From: Streptomyces agglomeratus
Lineage (GTDB): Bacteria > Actinomycetota > Actinomycetes > Streptomycetales > Streptomycetaceae
Length of the DNA: 64,000 nt
Direction: 5' to 3'
Assembly (NCBI RefSeq): GCF_001746415.1
Contig: NZ_MEHJ01000001.1
Location: forward strand, 620,001 to 684,000
Below the pieces are notes generated by a model, which saw only the letters and a program-made list of their open reading frames with translations, had not been told where the DNA came from and made no database searches. Shown piece after piece: positions 37,491-46,680 of this stretch (its first letter is position 1; every line of letters starts with the position of its first letter). The position numbers and the translations under genes were made by a program.

Positions 37491-37567
37491 GGTACCGGTC
37501 AAGGGGCCGGTGACGGTCATGGGGCCGGTACCAGTCAGGGGCCGGTACTGGTCAGGGGCCGGTGACG
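37491..37567. repeat. 17-18-bp tandem repeat overlapping a gene end
   Basis: Four consecutive units of the form GGTxxxGGTCAxGGGGCC (18, 18, 17 and 17 bp, from 37491) and a partial fifth. The last units overlap the end of the adjoining minus-strand gene, so its C-terminus (KSVTGP) derives from repeat sequence. Confidence 0.8.
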
Positions 37568-38883
37568 GACTTGATCGTGTACGGGTGGGAGGCCTGCTGC
37601 CAGATCACCGTGAACCTGGCGGTCGGGCGGGCATCGACCTGGGCCACCCGGCCGTCCGACGTCAGCGTCTTCGTGGTGCCGAAGGTGCCGGAACGGCTGA
37701 TCAGGCGGGCGCTGCTCTTCGTGTAGCTGTACGGGATCGTCGCAGTGGGGACGACCGTGTGGAAGACCAGCATGCCGTCGCCGTCGTCATCGAGGGCGAG
37801 GTCGGGCCGGTCGCCGAGACCGAGCGTGGTAGTGGTGCTGCGGGTGCCGCCGGCGGACAGCCGGCGGCCGACCAACTCGAGCTTTTTGCTGCTGTTGTAG
37901 CGGGTCCACGCGACCACCGAGTCGCCGTCGAGGTCGGTCCCGAGGGTGTGGTGGAAACCCACGTTGTCAGTGGAGGCCGAGATCCGCAGGGGGGAGGCCA
38001 GTGTTCCGGTGCGGCTCCAGCGCGAGGTCCAGACCTGCGGGCGGGTACCGCCGCCGGAGCGGTAGCTGACGACCGCGTCGCCGTCCCGGTCGACGCCGAC
38101 ACGCACCATGCCGAAACCGCCGTACGACGCGATCGGTGAGGTGAGCACCTTCGTCGCGGAGACGGTGTCCTTGATCCGCTTGGCCACGACCTCCGAACCG
38201 CGCACCCAGGCGACGACGAACTGGCCGTTGCGGTCGACACCTATGGCCGGCTTCTCGGCCGAGCCCGAGCCGAGGGTTATGGGCCCGCCGAGCGTTCCGT
38301 CGACCTTGAGGCGGCGGGCGACCGCGTACCAACTGCCGTCGCGGATCTCCGTCCATGCCGCCATCGCGGTACCGCCCGGCGTCACGGCGACCACGGGGCC
38401 GGTCGCGGGCCCCGACGTGGAAAGCCGCTGCACCGTACCGACGAGGCTGCCGGAGGCCGCGACCCGCCGGCCGACGACGTGCCCGTCCTGCTCCCAGACC
38501 ACCGCCGAGTCACCGGTGTCGTCGGAGTCGGCCTCCGGCCACGTCACCGAGGCGCCCTCCGGCGAGAGGGTGCGGATGGCTCCCGTCGTGCCGCTCGCGC
38601 TTTTCACCCTGGTCTGGATCCGGTAGTGGCAGTACGTCGTCGACAGGTCGCAGGCCCGCCAGGTCAGCAGGGCGTCGCCCTGCCGGTCGACCGAGACCCT
38701 GGGCGAGTCGTCGGCCGTCCAGCCGGAAGGCGACACGTTCCACGCCGAAGTCCACGCGGCCTGGGCGTTCATGGTCACCGTCGCGGTGACCGCGATCCCG
38801 GCCGCCGTGGCGACAGAAACCCCGGCAAGGACCCGACGCTTCACCGAACGCCGGTGTCGTGCTGTTCGCAGAGCCACCCTCAT
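37552..38883 (-). CDS. secreted beta-propeller-like protein
   Basis: A 443-residue exported protein. A Sec signal (VLAGVSVATAAGIAVTATVT) is followed by repeats of about 50 residues with the pattern VSVDRQGDALLTW, ADSDDTGDSAVVW, IGVDRNGQFVVAW, VGVDRDGDAVVSY, TDLDGDSVVAWT, LALDDDGDGMLVF. This Asp/Gly-rich strand-turn pattern implies a propeller, possibly calcium-binding. Its ATG overlaps the stop of the 55-residue gene upstream (ATGA), making it the third gene of a coupled operon. The role is unknown. Confidence 0.75.
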   Translation of the reverse strand: MRVALRTARHRRSVKRRVLAGVSVATAAGIAVTATVTMNAQAAWTSAWNVSPSGWTADDSPRVSVDRQGDALLTWRACDLSTTYCHYRIQTRVKSASGTTGAIRTLSPEGASVTWPEADSDDTGDSAVVWEQDGHVVGRRVAASGSLVGTVQRLSTSGPATGPVVAVTPGGTAMAAWTEIRDGSWYAVARRLKVDGTLGGPITLGSGSAEKPAIGVDRNGQFVVAWVRGSEVVAKRIKDTVSATKVLTSPIASYGGFGMVRVGVDRDGDAVVSYRSGGGTRPQVWTSRWSRTGTLASPLRISASTDNVGFHHTLGTDLDGDSVVAWTRYNSSKKLELVGRRLSAGGTRSTTTTLGLGDRPDLALDDDGDGMLVFHTVVPTATIPYSYTKSSARLISRSGTFGTTKTLTSDGRVAQVDARPTARFTVIWQQASHPYTIKSVTGP

Positions 38884-39047
38884 CCTCTTCTCATAGCCGC
38901 CATGGCTTGGGCACAGCCGTCACACAGGCGGCCCAGAACATCCAGCGCAGCCACGTGCTCAAACGTCACAGTGCGGCTGCGGTCCCAGGGGAAACCCAGC
39001 CGGGACGTGGCCAGCCGGTACTGCACAGAGTTCGCCTTCGGCGGCAT
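38880..39047 (-). CDS. small protein with CxxC (55 aa)
   Basis: A short gene placed 2 bp after one gene's stop and overlapping the start of the next by ATGA, so it is almost certainly translated. The product starts MPPKANSVQYRLATSRLGFP, has a helical stretch TFEHVAALDVLGR and ends LCDGCAQAMAAMRRG with a CxxC pair. No family is recognised. Confidence 0.65.
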   Translation of the reverse strand: MPPKANSVQYRLATSRLGFPWDRSRTVTFEHVAALDVLGRLCDGCAQAMAAMRRG

Positions 39048-39049
39048 GG

Positions 39050-39658
39050 TCAGCTCAGCTTGAGCTGGAAGTAAGCCGTTTCCCGGTAGCCGGCGTTGGG
39101 CGGGTCGACCTCGACGGTGACCGGGATCCCCGCCCGAGTCGGCTTGATCCGGACCGGGACCGTACGCTTGTCGTCCTCGGCGAGGGGCGGCATGAGCGTG
39201 GCCGCGGACTTCTCCCGGTTGAGCCAAGACAGGCTGTAGTCGGTGCCGTAGTCGTCGAGGGACGTGCCGGGACGGACGACGAGCGGCGCGGAGCCTATGC
39301 CCGAGACACTGCCCTCGAACGATTCCCCACCGAGGTGCTGCTCTTCGTCGGTGTCGTTCTCGTAGGTGACGGTAAGGCTGTACGTGCCGTCGGCTTCACG
39401 GCGCGCCGGGCTGACGGTGACCCTCAGGCCGTCCTCGTACCGGGCGGTCGATCCGGGGCCGAGGGGGTCGGCCACACTCCCGGAAGCACCGGCTTGTTCC
39501 AGCTGCCCGTACCCGTCCAGGCCCTTCTCGAACTCGGCCAGCGCCCACGCCCCGGCGACGACCAGGACCGCGAGGACCAGTACCGCGATCGCGCAGCCGT
39601 TGAACCACCGTGTGCTGCCTGTGGTCGGAGTGTCGGGGGTGGTGATCTCGGTGTCCAT
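39050..39658 (-). CDS. membrane-anchored hypothetical protein
   Basis: A 202-residue protein with a short cytoplasmic N-terminus, one membrane segment (GCAIAVLVLAVLVVAGAWAL) and an extracytoplasmic beta-rich domain (YEDGLRVTVSPARREADGTY, VTYENDTDEEQHLGG, then VPVRIKPTRAGIPVTVEVDP). This is the DUF4352-like immunoglobulin-type layout often seen in actinobacterial surface proteins. The start is ATG at 39658 (MDTEITTPDT). It is first of the coupled operon with the 55-residue protein and the secreted propeller protein. Confidence 0.7.
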   Translation of the reverse strand: MDTEITTPDTPTTGSTRWFNGCAIAVLVLAVLVVAGAWALAEFEKGLDGYGQLEQAGASGSVADPLGPGSTARYEDGLRVTVSPARREADGTYSLTVTYENDTDEEQHLGGESFEGSVSGIGSAPLVVRPGTSLDDYGTDYSLSWLNREKSAATLMPPLAEDDKRTVPVRIKPTRAGIPVTVEVDPPNAGYRETAYFQLKLS

Positions 39659-39811
39659 GCAGGTCACGTTAGGAAACAGCAGCCAGACGATCATGAGCAG
39701 GCGTACTCAATGCCCAGCTGAGTAGCTGTACGACCCGTCTTGCGTGACGTGCATGAGGTGCTCCCGGGCTTCGCGCACAGTGAGGGGACTTGTCCGGCGG
39801 CCAGGGCCCCG

Positions 39812-40642
39812 TCAGGTGGCGGGCAGCGGTTGGTTCGCGTGCGGGTGCAGGCGGTTGGTGAGGAAGGCGAGGATCTCGTCGCGGGCCCGGACCGTGGGGT
39901 GGCCGGCCTCGTCGACGAGATGGGCGGTGACGACGCTGTGCGGGGTGCCGACCAAATCGGCGAAGAAAGGCGGCGGGGCCGGATGGGCGGCGCTGTCCGG
40001 GAGTACGCGCCCGTCGAAGGCGTCGCCGAGCAGCGATCTGTAGGCGGCGAAGCGCTGCCCCGTGCACCAGCGGTCGCCCGCGAAGCGGTAGGCGAGGACG
40101 GTGAGTCCGTCGCGGTGGAGCCGGTCGCGCACCGCGCGCGCGTCCGCCGCGTCGAGTTCGAGTCCGCCGGGGTCGTCGAGCGGCAGCGACGGGTGGTTGA
40201 CCACCGGGGCGATCACCGCGGGCTCCAGGGCCATGGTGAGCGCGAAGTTGCCGGTGAAACAAAGGCCGATCGCCCCCACCCCCGGCCCACCGCACGCGGT
40301 GTGGGCCTGGCGCGCCAGGCCGCGCAGCCAGACCGTCACCGGGCTGGTACCGCCCCCGGCGAAGGCGCGGAACTCGGCGCTGACACAGGCGCGGCGGACG
40401 ACTTCCCGGCCGCCCTCGACCGTGGGGAAGGCGCCGTCCGTCCCGAACAGCGAGGGCACATGGACGGTGAAGCCCGCGTCCCGCACCCAGCGCGCGAGCC
40501 GCAGGACGTCGGGACTGATGCCCGGCATCTCCGGCAGCACCACGACCGCGGGCCCGGCCCCGGCCACGTACACCGTCTTCTCCACCCCCTCCACGGCCAC
40601 GCTCCGGCGGGTGAAGTCAGTGATCGGATCGTCGTCGCTCAT
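39812..40642 (-). CDS. dienelactone-hydrolase-family alpha/beta hydrolase
   Basis: A 276-residue cytoplasmic hydrolase. AVVVLPEMPGISPDVLRLAR matches the start of dienelactone hydrolases. The nucleophile elbow is GAIGLCFTGNFAL, with Cys in the Gly-x-Cys-x-Gly position as in true dienelactone hydrolases, and the late Asp/His appear in YRFAGDRWCTGQRF and DEAGHPTV. The start is ATG at 40642. The GlxA-type regulator is divergent 174 bp away, so the pair may respond to an aromatic or lactone compound. Confidence 0.85.
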   Translation of the reverse strand: MSDDDPITDFTRRSVAVEGVEKTVYVAGAGPAVVVLPEMPGISPDVLRLARWVRDAGFTVHVPSLFGTDGAFPTVEGGREVVRRACVSAEFRAFAGGGTSPVTVWLRGLARQAHTACGGPGVGAIGLCFTGNFALTMALEPAVIAPVVNHPSLPLDDPGGLELDAADARAVRDRLHRDGLTVLAYRFAGDRWCTGQRFAAYRSLLGDAFDGRVLPDSAAHPAPPPFFADLVGTPHSVVTAHLVDEAGHPTVRARDEILAFLTNRLHPHANQPLPAT

Positions 40643-40816
40643 GGGGGCCAGCCTGCTCCCGGAGCCGGCCGCCGGGTGAGGGGCGGGATCGCCAAGGCCA
40701 GGGGTAATCTCGCCACCAGCGAGAGGGGCGATCGGTACGCGGCAAAGGCCCCGTCCTCGCCCGCCGCCCTCGCCCCCGGCGGGCCGCGGCCGGGACACCA
40801 AGGGGGTACGGGAGCA

Positions 40817-41863
40817 ATGACGGAGGCGACGCGGCAGGCAGCAGAAGGTGCGTGTCCGGGCGCCGGACCGGGTGCGCTGCGGGTGGGAGTCCTGGCATAC
40901 CCGGACTGCTTCGCGTCCGAAGTGTTCGGCGTCCCGGATCTGTTGACGATGGCCGGCCATGTCGCCGGACCGGACGCGCCCGGCTACCGGGTGTCGGTCG
41001 TCTCGCCGCGCCGCCGGGTCACCGCCTCGGGCGGTGCGAGCCTGGACGTGCGTCCCCTGCGCGAGGTGGATGTCCTCGTGGTCCCCGGCTTCGAACTGCG
41101 CCCGGACACGGACCTCGACGCGCGGCTCGCCCGGCTCGCCCCCGAGATCGCGGCGATCCGCGCGCAGGCCGCCGTCGGCACCGCCGTCGTCTCCCTCTGC
41201 GTCGGCGCGTTCCTGCTCGCCGAGGCCGGACTCCTCGACCGGCGCCGGGCCACCACCTCCTGGCTGTACGCCGGCGAACTGGCCAGACGCTGCCCGAACG
41301 CCGACGTGCGGCCCGATCACCTGGTCGTCACCGACGCGGGTGTGACGACCACGGCCGCCTTCAGCGCCATGTACGACTTCGCGCTGGACCTGATACGCCG
41401 GCACAACGGCGCCCGGGTGGCCCGTACCACCGCACGGTTGGCACTCGTCGACGACGCCCGGATCTCCCAGACCCCGTACGTCGACACCCGGCTCCTCCCG
41501 CAGCCCGGCCGGGAGTTCTCCCAGCGCGTCATGCGGCGGCTCGACCAGAACCTCGCCGAGCGGTACGACCTGGCCGCACTCGCGGACGCCTTCCGGGTCA
41601 GCACCCGCACGCTGCTGCGCCGCTTCGCCGACGAGACCGGACGCAGCCCGCTGGCCCATCTACAGGCTTCCCGGGTCCGCCGCGCCCGCCATCTGCTGGA
41701 GACCACCGACAGCACCGTCGCCTCCGTCGCCACGGCCGTCGGCTACCAGGACCCCGGTACCTTCGCCGCCCTCTTCGCCCGCCACACCGGCCACCGCCCG
41801 AGCGCCTACCGGGCCGCCTTCCACCGTTCGGCCCGGACATCCGCCCCGGACAGCGGCGTCTAG
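40817..41863 (+). CDS. GlxA/AraC-family transcriptional regulator (DJ-1/PfpI domain)
   Basis: A 348-residue regulator. The N-terminal DJ-1/PfpI-like domain includes VLVVPGFELRPD and VVSLCVGAFLLAEAGLLDRR with the nucleophile-elbow Cys. The C-terminal AraC domain has two helix-turn-helix units (LAERYDLAALADAFRVSTRT, VASVATAVGYQDPGTFAALF). It is divergent from the dienelactone hydrolase. An IS1634-type element inserted exactly at its 3' end: the target duplication TCTAGT contains the stop codon TAG, which is therefore preserved. Confidence 0.9.
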   Translation: MTEATRQAAEGACPGAGPGALRVGVLAYPDCFASEVFGVPDLLTMAGHVAGPDAPGYRVSVVSPRRRVTASGGASLDVRPLREVDVLVVPGFELRPDTDLDARLARLAPEIAAIRAQAAVGTAVVSLCVGAFLLAEAGLLDRRRATTSWLYAGELARRCPNADVRPDHLVVTDAGVTTTAAFSAMYDFALDLIRRHNGARVARTTARLALVDDARISQTPYVDTRLLPQPGREFSQRVMRRLDQNLAERYDLAALADAFRVSTRTLLRRFADETGRSPLAHLQASRVRRARHLLETTDSTVASVATAVGYQDPGTFAALFARHTGHRPSAYRAAFHRSARTSAPDSGV

Positions 41864-41864
41864 T

Positions 41865-43639
41865 CCCGTACTTCGCGGGTCGTTGATTCGTATGGTGTGA
41901 CCGGTCCGGGAGTGTCCCGGGCCGGTCGCATGGCGTTGGTCCGGATGTGTCGATGACTTCCCGGTCCCCGCGGCCACGATCTGAGCGTCAGCGCCTTGAA
42001 GTGGTGGTGACGTCCGTGGTGGAAAAGCGTCTGGGCGCTCGCCTGTCGCTGCCGAGTTTCTGCGCCGGCTGGACGTGGCCGGGATCGTCGACGAGGTGTG
42101 TCCAGGCGGCGCGAGCGCGCATCTGACGCACGGGCAGGTCATCGAGGCGCTGGTGGCCAACCGGCTGACCTCGCCCGCACCGCTGGTGCGCGTCGGGGAC
42201 TGGGCCCGCACCTGGGCGGTGGAGGAGGTCTTCGGCATCACACCAGACCTCCTCAACGACGATCGCCTGGCCCGTGCGCTGGACGCGATCGCCCCGAAGC
42301 TGGAAGTCGTCGCCGGCACCGTCGGCGCGCGGGCGATCACCGAGTTCGGGATCGACGTCTCGCGGCTGCACTGGGACATGACCAGCATGTCCGTCCACGG
42401 CGCCTTCCCCGCCCAGGACCAGGACGAGCAGTACCCGCTGATCGCCTGCAACGGGCATCCCAAGGACCGGCGGCTGGACCTGAAGCAGATCCAGACCGGG
42501 CTCGCGGTGACGGCCGACGGCGGGATCCCCGTGCACTCCCGGGTCTTCGACGGCGCCGCCGCCGAGGTCCGTCAGGTCGTCGGCGCGATGAACGACCTCA
42601 AAGCGATGGCCGGCACCCGCGAGTTCTTGATGGTCGCCGACTCCAAGCTGGTGTCCTACTCCAACATCACCGCCCTGCTTGAGGCCGGGGTGGAGTTCGT
42701 CGCGCCCGTCCCAGCCGCGCAGATCAAGGACGAGGTCTACGCGGTCCTGGATCCTCAGCGGGGCGAGCCCGTCGACCGGGTGCCTGAGCGGGACGAGAGG
42801 AAACCCGAGGCGGAACGGGAGACCTACCGGGTCCTGGAGGACACCCACACGCTGACCGGCCGCCGCAAAAGCGATCCGCCGCTGACCGTGCGCCGGATCC
42901 TGGTCCACTCCACCGCCGTCGCGGCCGGCCAGCAGGCTGCCCGGGCCAAACGACTGGCCAAAGCCGCCGAAGACCTCGACAGGCTCACCGCCGCGGCGGG
43001 CGGACGGCACTACAAGACCAGAGAGAAGATCGTTGCCCGGATCGGCGTCATCGCGACCAAGCGCCGCGTCACCTCCTGCCTGCGCTGGCACATCACCGCC
43101 GACGAGCACGGCACCCCCAGCCTCACCTGGCACTTCGACCAGGACGTACTGGGAGCCGAAACAGCCGTCGACGGCTGGTGGGCGCTGATCACCAGCGTCC
43201 CGGCCGAGAAAGCCGGCCCGGCCCACGTCCTGATCCATTACAAGGGCCAGGGCACCGTCGAACGGCGTTACCACGACTTCAAGGGCCCCCTCGCGGTGGC
43301 ACCGGTCTTCGTGCAGCACAACCGGCGCGTCGCCGCGCTGATCCAGGTCATCTGCCTGGCCCTGCTCGTCTTCTGCCTGATTGAGCGGCAGGTTAGACGC
43401 GCGCTCGGCCCCGACGAGACCATGCCCGGCCTCTACCCGGACAACCGCCGCGTCCGCCCCACCGGCCGGATGATCCTCTACCAGCTCGGCGAACTCACCC
43501 TGCGGATCGGCAACGTCACCGACCCGCCAACCGTCCAGATCAACCGTGGCGTCCAACTCCACCTCCTCGACCTACTCGACACCGACATCACGCAAACCCG
43601 CTGGCCACAGACCTGAAACGGTCACCCGCGAAGTACGGG
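41865..43639 (+). mobile_element. IS1634-family (IS4-type DDE) insertion sequence, 1775 bp
   Basis: Terminal inverted repeats CCCGTACTTCGCGGGT (41865-41880) and its complement (43624-43639) match over 16 bp and bound one transposase gene. A 6-bp direct duplication flanks the element. Its transposase carries one frameshift, so it may be non-autonomous unless that is a sequence error. Confidence 0.9.
42001..43616 (+). pseudogene. IS1634-family transposase, frame broken near the N-terminus
   Basis: From the GTG at 42001 the frame reads VVVTSVVEKRLGA, a family start. The next frame continues PVAAEFLRRLDVAGIVDEVC and runs to 43616. The span is 1616 nt, one short; a missing base at about 42040 (GCTC-GCC) restores continuity. 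The remainder is intact: first catalytic Asp in LHWDMTSMSVHG, second in LMVADSKLVS and Glu in GTVERRYHDFKG, the DDE triad of IS4/IS1634 transposases. If translation began at GTG 42075, most of the protein but not its N-terminal segment would be made. Confidence 0.88.
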
Positions 43640-43851
43640 TCTAGTGGCCCGTCTCGGAGCCTTGGCCGGGTGAACGGCTGGGCGTCCGGGGCGGACGAGG
43701 CGGTAGGCACTCGGTATCAAGCCCGGCGGCAGTCTTTGCCAAACGGTCGATCACTTGGTTTTTCTGGTCGGGTAGTTTCCGAGGCATCCATTGATCTTGA
43801 TGCGCGGGCTCGTTCGGCATGACCGGCCGGGGCCGTCAGGAGGCGTGCGCC

Positions 43852-44157
43852 ATGAGTGTGGTCAATCTGCTGGAGACTGCGGCCGGTCTGCCGGAGGCAT
43901 GGCGCTCCCACCAACTGGGCCAGGTGGGGGCGGCTTGCGTGAAGGTACTGCGCATGGACGAAATGCCGGTGCGGGAGGAGAGCCACGATGCCGCCGAGGC
44001 TCTCCTCGTGCTCGATGGCCAACTGGAACTCATGGTGGATGACACCCTGGTGTCGGTGCGGCCGGGCGAGTTGTTCATGGTGGCGGCGGGAACCGCACAC
44101 ACCGTCCGTCCCGGAAGCAGGGGCACGCTGGTGATCGTGGACCTGCCGGAAGAATGA
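43852..44157 (+). CDS. small cupin protein
   Basis: A 101-residue single cupin domain with the ribosome binding site CAGGAGG. Motif 1 is ESHDAAEALLVLDGQLEL (one His in place of the HxH pair) and motif 2 is PGELFMVAAGTAHTVRPG with His. Metal binding may be partial. It is of DUF-type 'cupin_2' length. It begins 207 bp after the IS element; the interruption may have separated it from the GlxA gene's original downstream region. Confidence 0.75.
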   Translation: MSVVNLLETAAGLPEAWRSHQLGQVGAACVKVLRMDEMPVREESHDAAEALLVLDGQLELMVDDTLVSVRPGELFMVAAGTAHTVRPGSRGTLVIVDLPEE

Positions 44158-44283
44158 TGGTTCGTCAGGCCGCTGTGGTGAGCGCCCAATCCAACTGCGG
44201 ATGGGCGAGTCGGGAGGTGAAGTTCGCGCGCAGGACACCGGCTCCGGCCGCCCAGGCATCGCCGAGCTCCTGGCGATGGGGGT

Positions 44284-44571
44284 TCAGGCCTGACGGGAAG
44301 CGACTACGCCTCGCGGTGCAGCGTGATGCGCCAGCCTGTCATGTGTTGCCGCCTGGAGCCGCCGCAGCCACAGGGAGGCCGTGCACAGCAATCCCACGAA
44401 AACTGCCAGGAGAAGTACGGAAACCCACATCTGCCGACTCCCTGGAAGCGTCCATCCCATCCAGGCCGCCGCGGCCGCCCACAACAGGACACCTGCCACG
44501 TAGAAAGTGCGGACCCGGCGCAGCTGCCGCGCGGCCCGCAAGGACATGAGGTGATCGGTCTTCGGTGCCAT
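44284..44571 (-). CDS. small membrane protein
   Basis: A 95-residue protein from the ATG at 44571, with two membrane helices (FYVAGVLLWAAAAAWMGWTL and WVSVLLLAVFVGLLCTASLW) and basic ends. No family is recognised. Downstream, at about 44165-44310, another minus-strand frame (ELGDAWAAGAGVLRANFTSR, ending TTAA) looks protein-like but has no start; it could be a gene fragment. Confidence 0.6.
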   Translation of the reverse strand: MAPKTDHLMSLRAARQLRRVRTFYVAGVLLWAAAAAWMGWTLPGSRQMWVSVLLLAVFVGLLCTASLWLRRLQAATHDRLAHHAAPRGVVASRQA

Positions 44572-44775
44572 GCCGGGCCGTGTACCCCGATCCGCGCGAT
44601 CCACCAGGCGAATTTCGCCGCCCACCCCGTGCGGGCCGGCGGCGCGAAACGGGCATCCCGAGCGTCCGATCCCCATAACCAGCGGGTGCTGGGCGGCGAC
44701 GCTCCCGAGGCCACGATCACCACAGTGCTGCACCGACCAGCAAGCGGAAGCCTCCTTGAAGCCCGCATACTGCCC

Positions 44776-45210
44776 TCAATCCAGGCAGAACTCGTTTCCC
44801 TCCGGGTCGGCCATCACGATGATCCCCTCGTCCAGGCCATTGGGTTCGAGCCGGTACAGCCGCTTCGCTCCCAGCCCCTCCAGCCTGGTGGCCTCCTCCT
44901 CCAGCGCGACCATCCGCTCGTCGCCGGTCAGGCCGGGTGCTGCTCGCAAGTCCAGGTGCAAGCGGTTCTTCGCCGTCTTCCCCTCCGGGACCTTCTGGAA
45001 GTACACCCGCGGCCCTTTGCCTTCCGGGTCCGTGATGGCCGACCGGTCGTTGTGGTGCTCAGGCGGTACGCCCCACGCAGTCAGCGCGGCCGTCCAGTGG
45101 GGGAAGCCCTCGGGCGGCGACTGAATGCGATAGCCCAGCGCCTGAGCCCAGAACGCCGCCTGCGCGCCCGGATCGGCGCAGTCGTAAGTCACCTGGAATT
45201 CCTTGGCCAT
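44776..45210 (-). CDS. VOC (glyoxalase/bleomycin-resistance-like) protein
   Basis: A 144-residue protein of two beta-alpha-beta-beta-beta units. The N-terminus VTYDCADPGAQAAFWAQALG and C-terminus IIVMADPEGNEFCLD are the ends of the Glyoxalase_6-type fold; NRLHLDLRA carries a His and the final Glu/Cys region another ligand. The ATG at 45210 with GGAGGCGGC upstream fixes the start. Members act as dioxygenases, isomerases or drug-binding proteins; the substrate is unknown. Confidence 0.85.
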   Translation of the reverse strand: MAKEFQVTYDCADPGAQAAFWAQALGYRIQSPPEGFPHWTAALTAWGVPPEHHNDRSAITDPEGKGPRVYFQKVPEGKTAKNRLHLDLRAAPGLTGDERMVALEEEATRLEGLGAKRLYRLEPNGLDEGIIVMADPEGNEFCLD

Positions 45211-45525
45211 GCCGCCTCCGACCGCTCGAAACCTGCCCACGTCCTCGCTCCGGTTCGCCTCCCGGAACACACGGCCATCCTCGCACCGGCCTCGGACAAA
45301 CCGCTCGCCAACCCCGGGATCGGTCACCCCGGCCACCTCCACAAGCACGACGCAGCCGTCGAACGCCCCCATCTCTCCCACGCCGGACAGAGTCATGCCC
45401 ACGCAACCCGAACCAATGATCACCTTCGGAAACAGGCTGACCGAAGTCTCGTCGTCTCCCCGAGTGCGGCAGACGGCGTCACGCCACGCCCTGAAGCCGG
45501 GGCGGAGGAACGACATCGTCGCGCT
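45211..45525. other. intergenic region, no gene seen
   Basis: Between two minus-strand genes. The VOC frame is open here, but its text has no family pattern and the VOC ribosome binding site is at its left end. Confidence 0.4.
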
Positions 45526-46680
45526 CTACGTGTTCGGGTCCCGGAAGCGGCCGAATGCCTTCGTGAGGGCGGTCAACGGTGAGCTGCCCGCCTTGACGGG
45601 CCCGGGCGCGGGCGGACGGGGCAGCGCACCGTCGCCGCCGCGCACCTCGGCGAGCGCGGCGTGCGCCGCCTCGGCCGCCACCCGGTAGAGGTCACAGGAC
45701 TTCGTCATGGCATCGAGCGCCTCGGCGTACTTGACGGCCATACTCCGGGCGTGGACCAGTTCCTCGTCCGGGGTCAGCAGGTGCCAGCCCTGGCGCAGCC
45801 GCGTCAGAGCTCGCTCGGCGTCGTCGGGCAGCGGCCGCGGCAGCACGGCGTACTTCCGGATGATGTCCAGGAGTTCCGTCGGTTCGGAGCCGTCCAGGAA
45901 GACGTTGCGCACTGTGAAAAGCTCCGCGTCGTAATCCGGACTCCGCGGCTCCGCGGGCAGGACGACGGCGCCGCCGCGCGGCAGCCGCACGTTCGACTCC
46001 CGTTTCAACGCGAAGTCGGCGATCTGCGCCTGCTCCGGCGTGGCCCGGTGCTCGACCACGCGGTGCCGCAGGCTCGGCGGCAGGAACGTGGAGACCGGCC
46101 GCTGCCCCCGCGCGTCCGGCGTCATCGCCTCGTGCACCACGACATGGATGTACCAGCTCTTCCGGGAGCAGTCCCGCAGCCGGTGCCGCAGCTCGTCGTC
46201 GTCCTTCGGCAGGTAGTTCGCCGCCCGCAGGCGCACGCCCGGCACCGTGTCGTCGTCCCAGGCGACCCGGTCGCTGTCGGGCCAGAACATGGTGGCCGGC
46301 GAGGGCCACCGGTCGTCCCACGTCCGCTCTGCCTCGGCGGCGAGGACCCAGGTGACGCCCCCGCCCTCCTTGCGGCAGTCCTCGGAGTCGTACATGGTCA
46401 ACTGCGCACGCACCGTGACGTCGTCGGCCACGCGCCAACGGGCCTCGAAGAGGCGACGGGCCGACGGGCCGGGGTCGGCGGACTCGTCACGCGGGTGCAG
46501 GACGGTGGAACGGGCCGCCTCGACAGGGTCGAGGTCCAGGAAGTCGTCGAGCACCCCGGCCGCCTTGAGGGCGGTCAAGTTGCGCCGGACGTCCTGCTCG
46601 GGCTCGGGCCCGAGGTGGCGCCCACGTCCCAGCCACGCGGTGTCGGGGACGAGGGGTGAAGAGCTGCTGTACTTGGCCAT
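45526..46680 (-). CDS. hypothetical protein
   Basis: A soluble 384-residue protein, not recognised. It has Trp-rich beta segments (GGGVTWVLAAEAERTWDDRW, SRKSWYIHVVVHEAM), a strongly charged middle (PKDDDELRHRLRDCSRK) and a helical C-terminus (AVKYAEALDAMTKSCDLYRV). There is no signal peptide or membrane segment. It has good third-position G/C bias, so it is a real gene. A nucleotide- or effector-processing role cannot be argued from sequence. Confidence 0.7.
   Translation of the reverse strand: MAKYSSSSPLVPDTAWLGRGRHLGPEPEQDVRRNLTALKAAGVLDDFLDLDPVEAARSTVLHPRDESADPGPSARRLFEARWRVADDVTVRAQLTMYDSEDCRKEGGGVTWVLAAEAERTWDDRWPSPATMFWPDSDRVAWDDDTVPGVRLRAANYLPKDDDELRHRLRDCSRKSWYIHVVVHEAMTPDARGQRPVSTFLPPSLRHRVVEHRATPEQAQIADFALKRESNVRLPRGGAVVLPAEPRSPDYDAELFTVRNVFLDGSEPTELLDIIRKYAVLPRPLPDDAERALTRLRQGWHLLTPDEELVHARSMAVKYAEALDAMTKSCDLYRVAAEAAHAALAEVRGGDGALPRPPAPGPVKAGSSPLTALTKAFGRFRDPNT

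Larger units (their letters stand above)
41859..43645. repeat. 6-bp target-site duplication flanking the IS1634-type element
   Basis: TCTAGT occurs at 41859-41864 and again at 43640-43645, directly outside both inverted repeats. A perfect duplication means the insertion has not been rearranged since it occurred. Confidence 0.85.

Noticed and set aside
44165..44310. Minus-strand frame ELGDAWAAGAGVLR ending at 44165
   Set aside because: Protein-like, but it has no start codon of its own and overlaps the small membrane protein gene, so it is mentioned only as a possible fragment.
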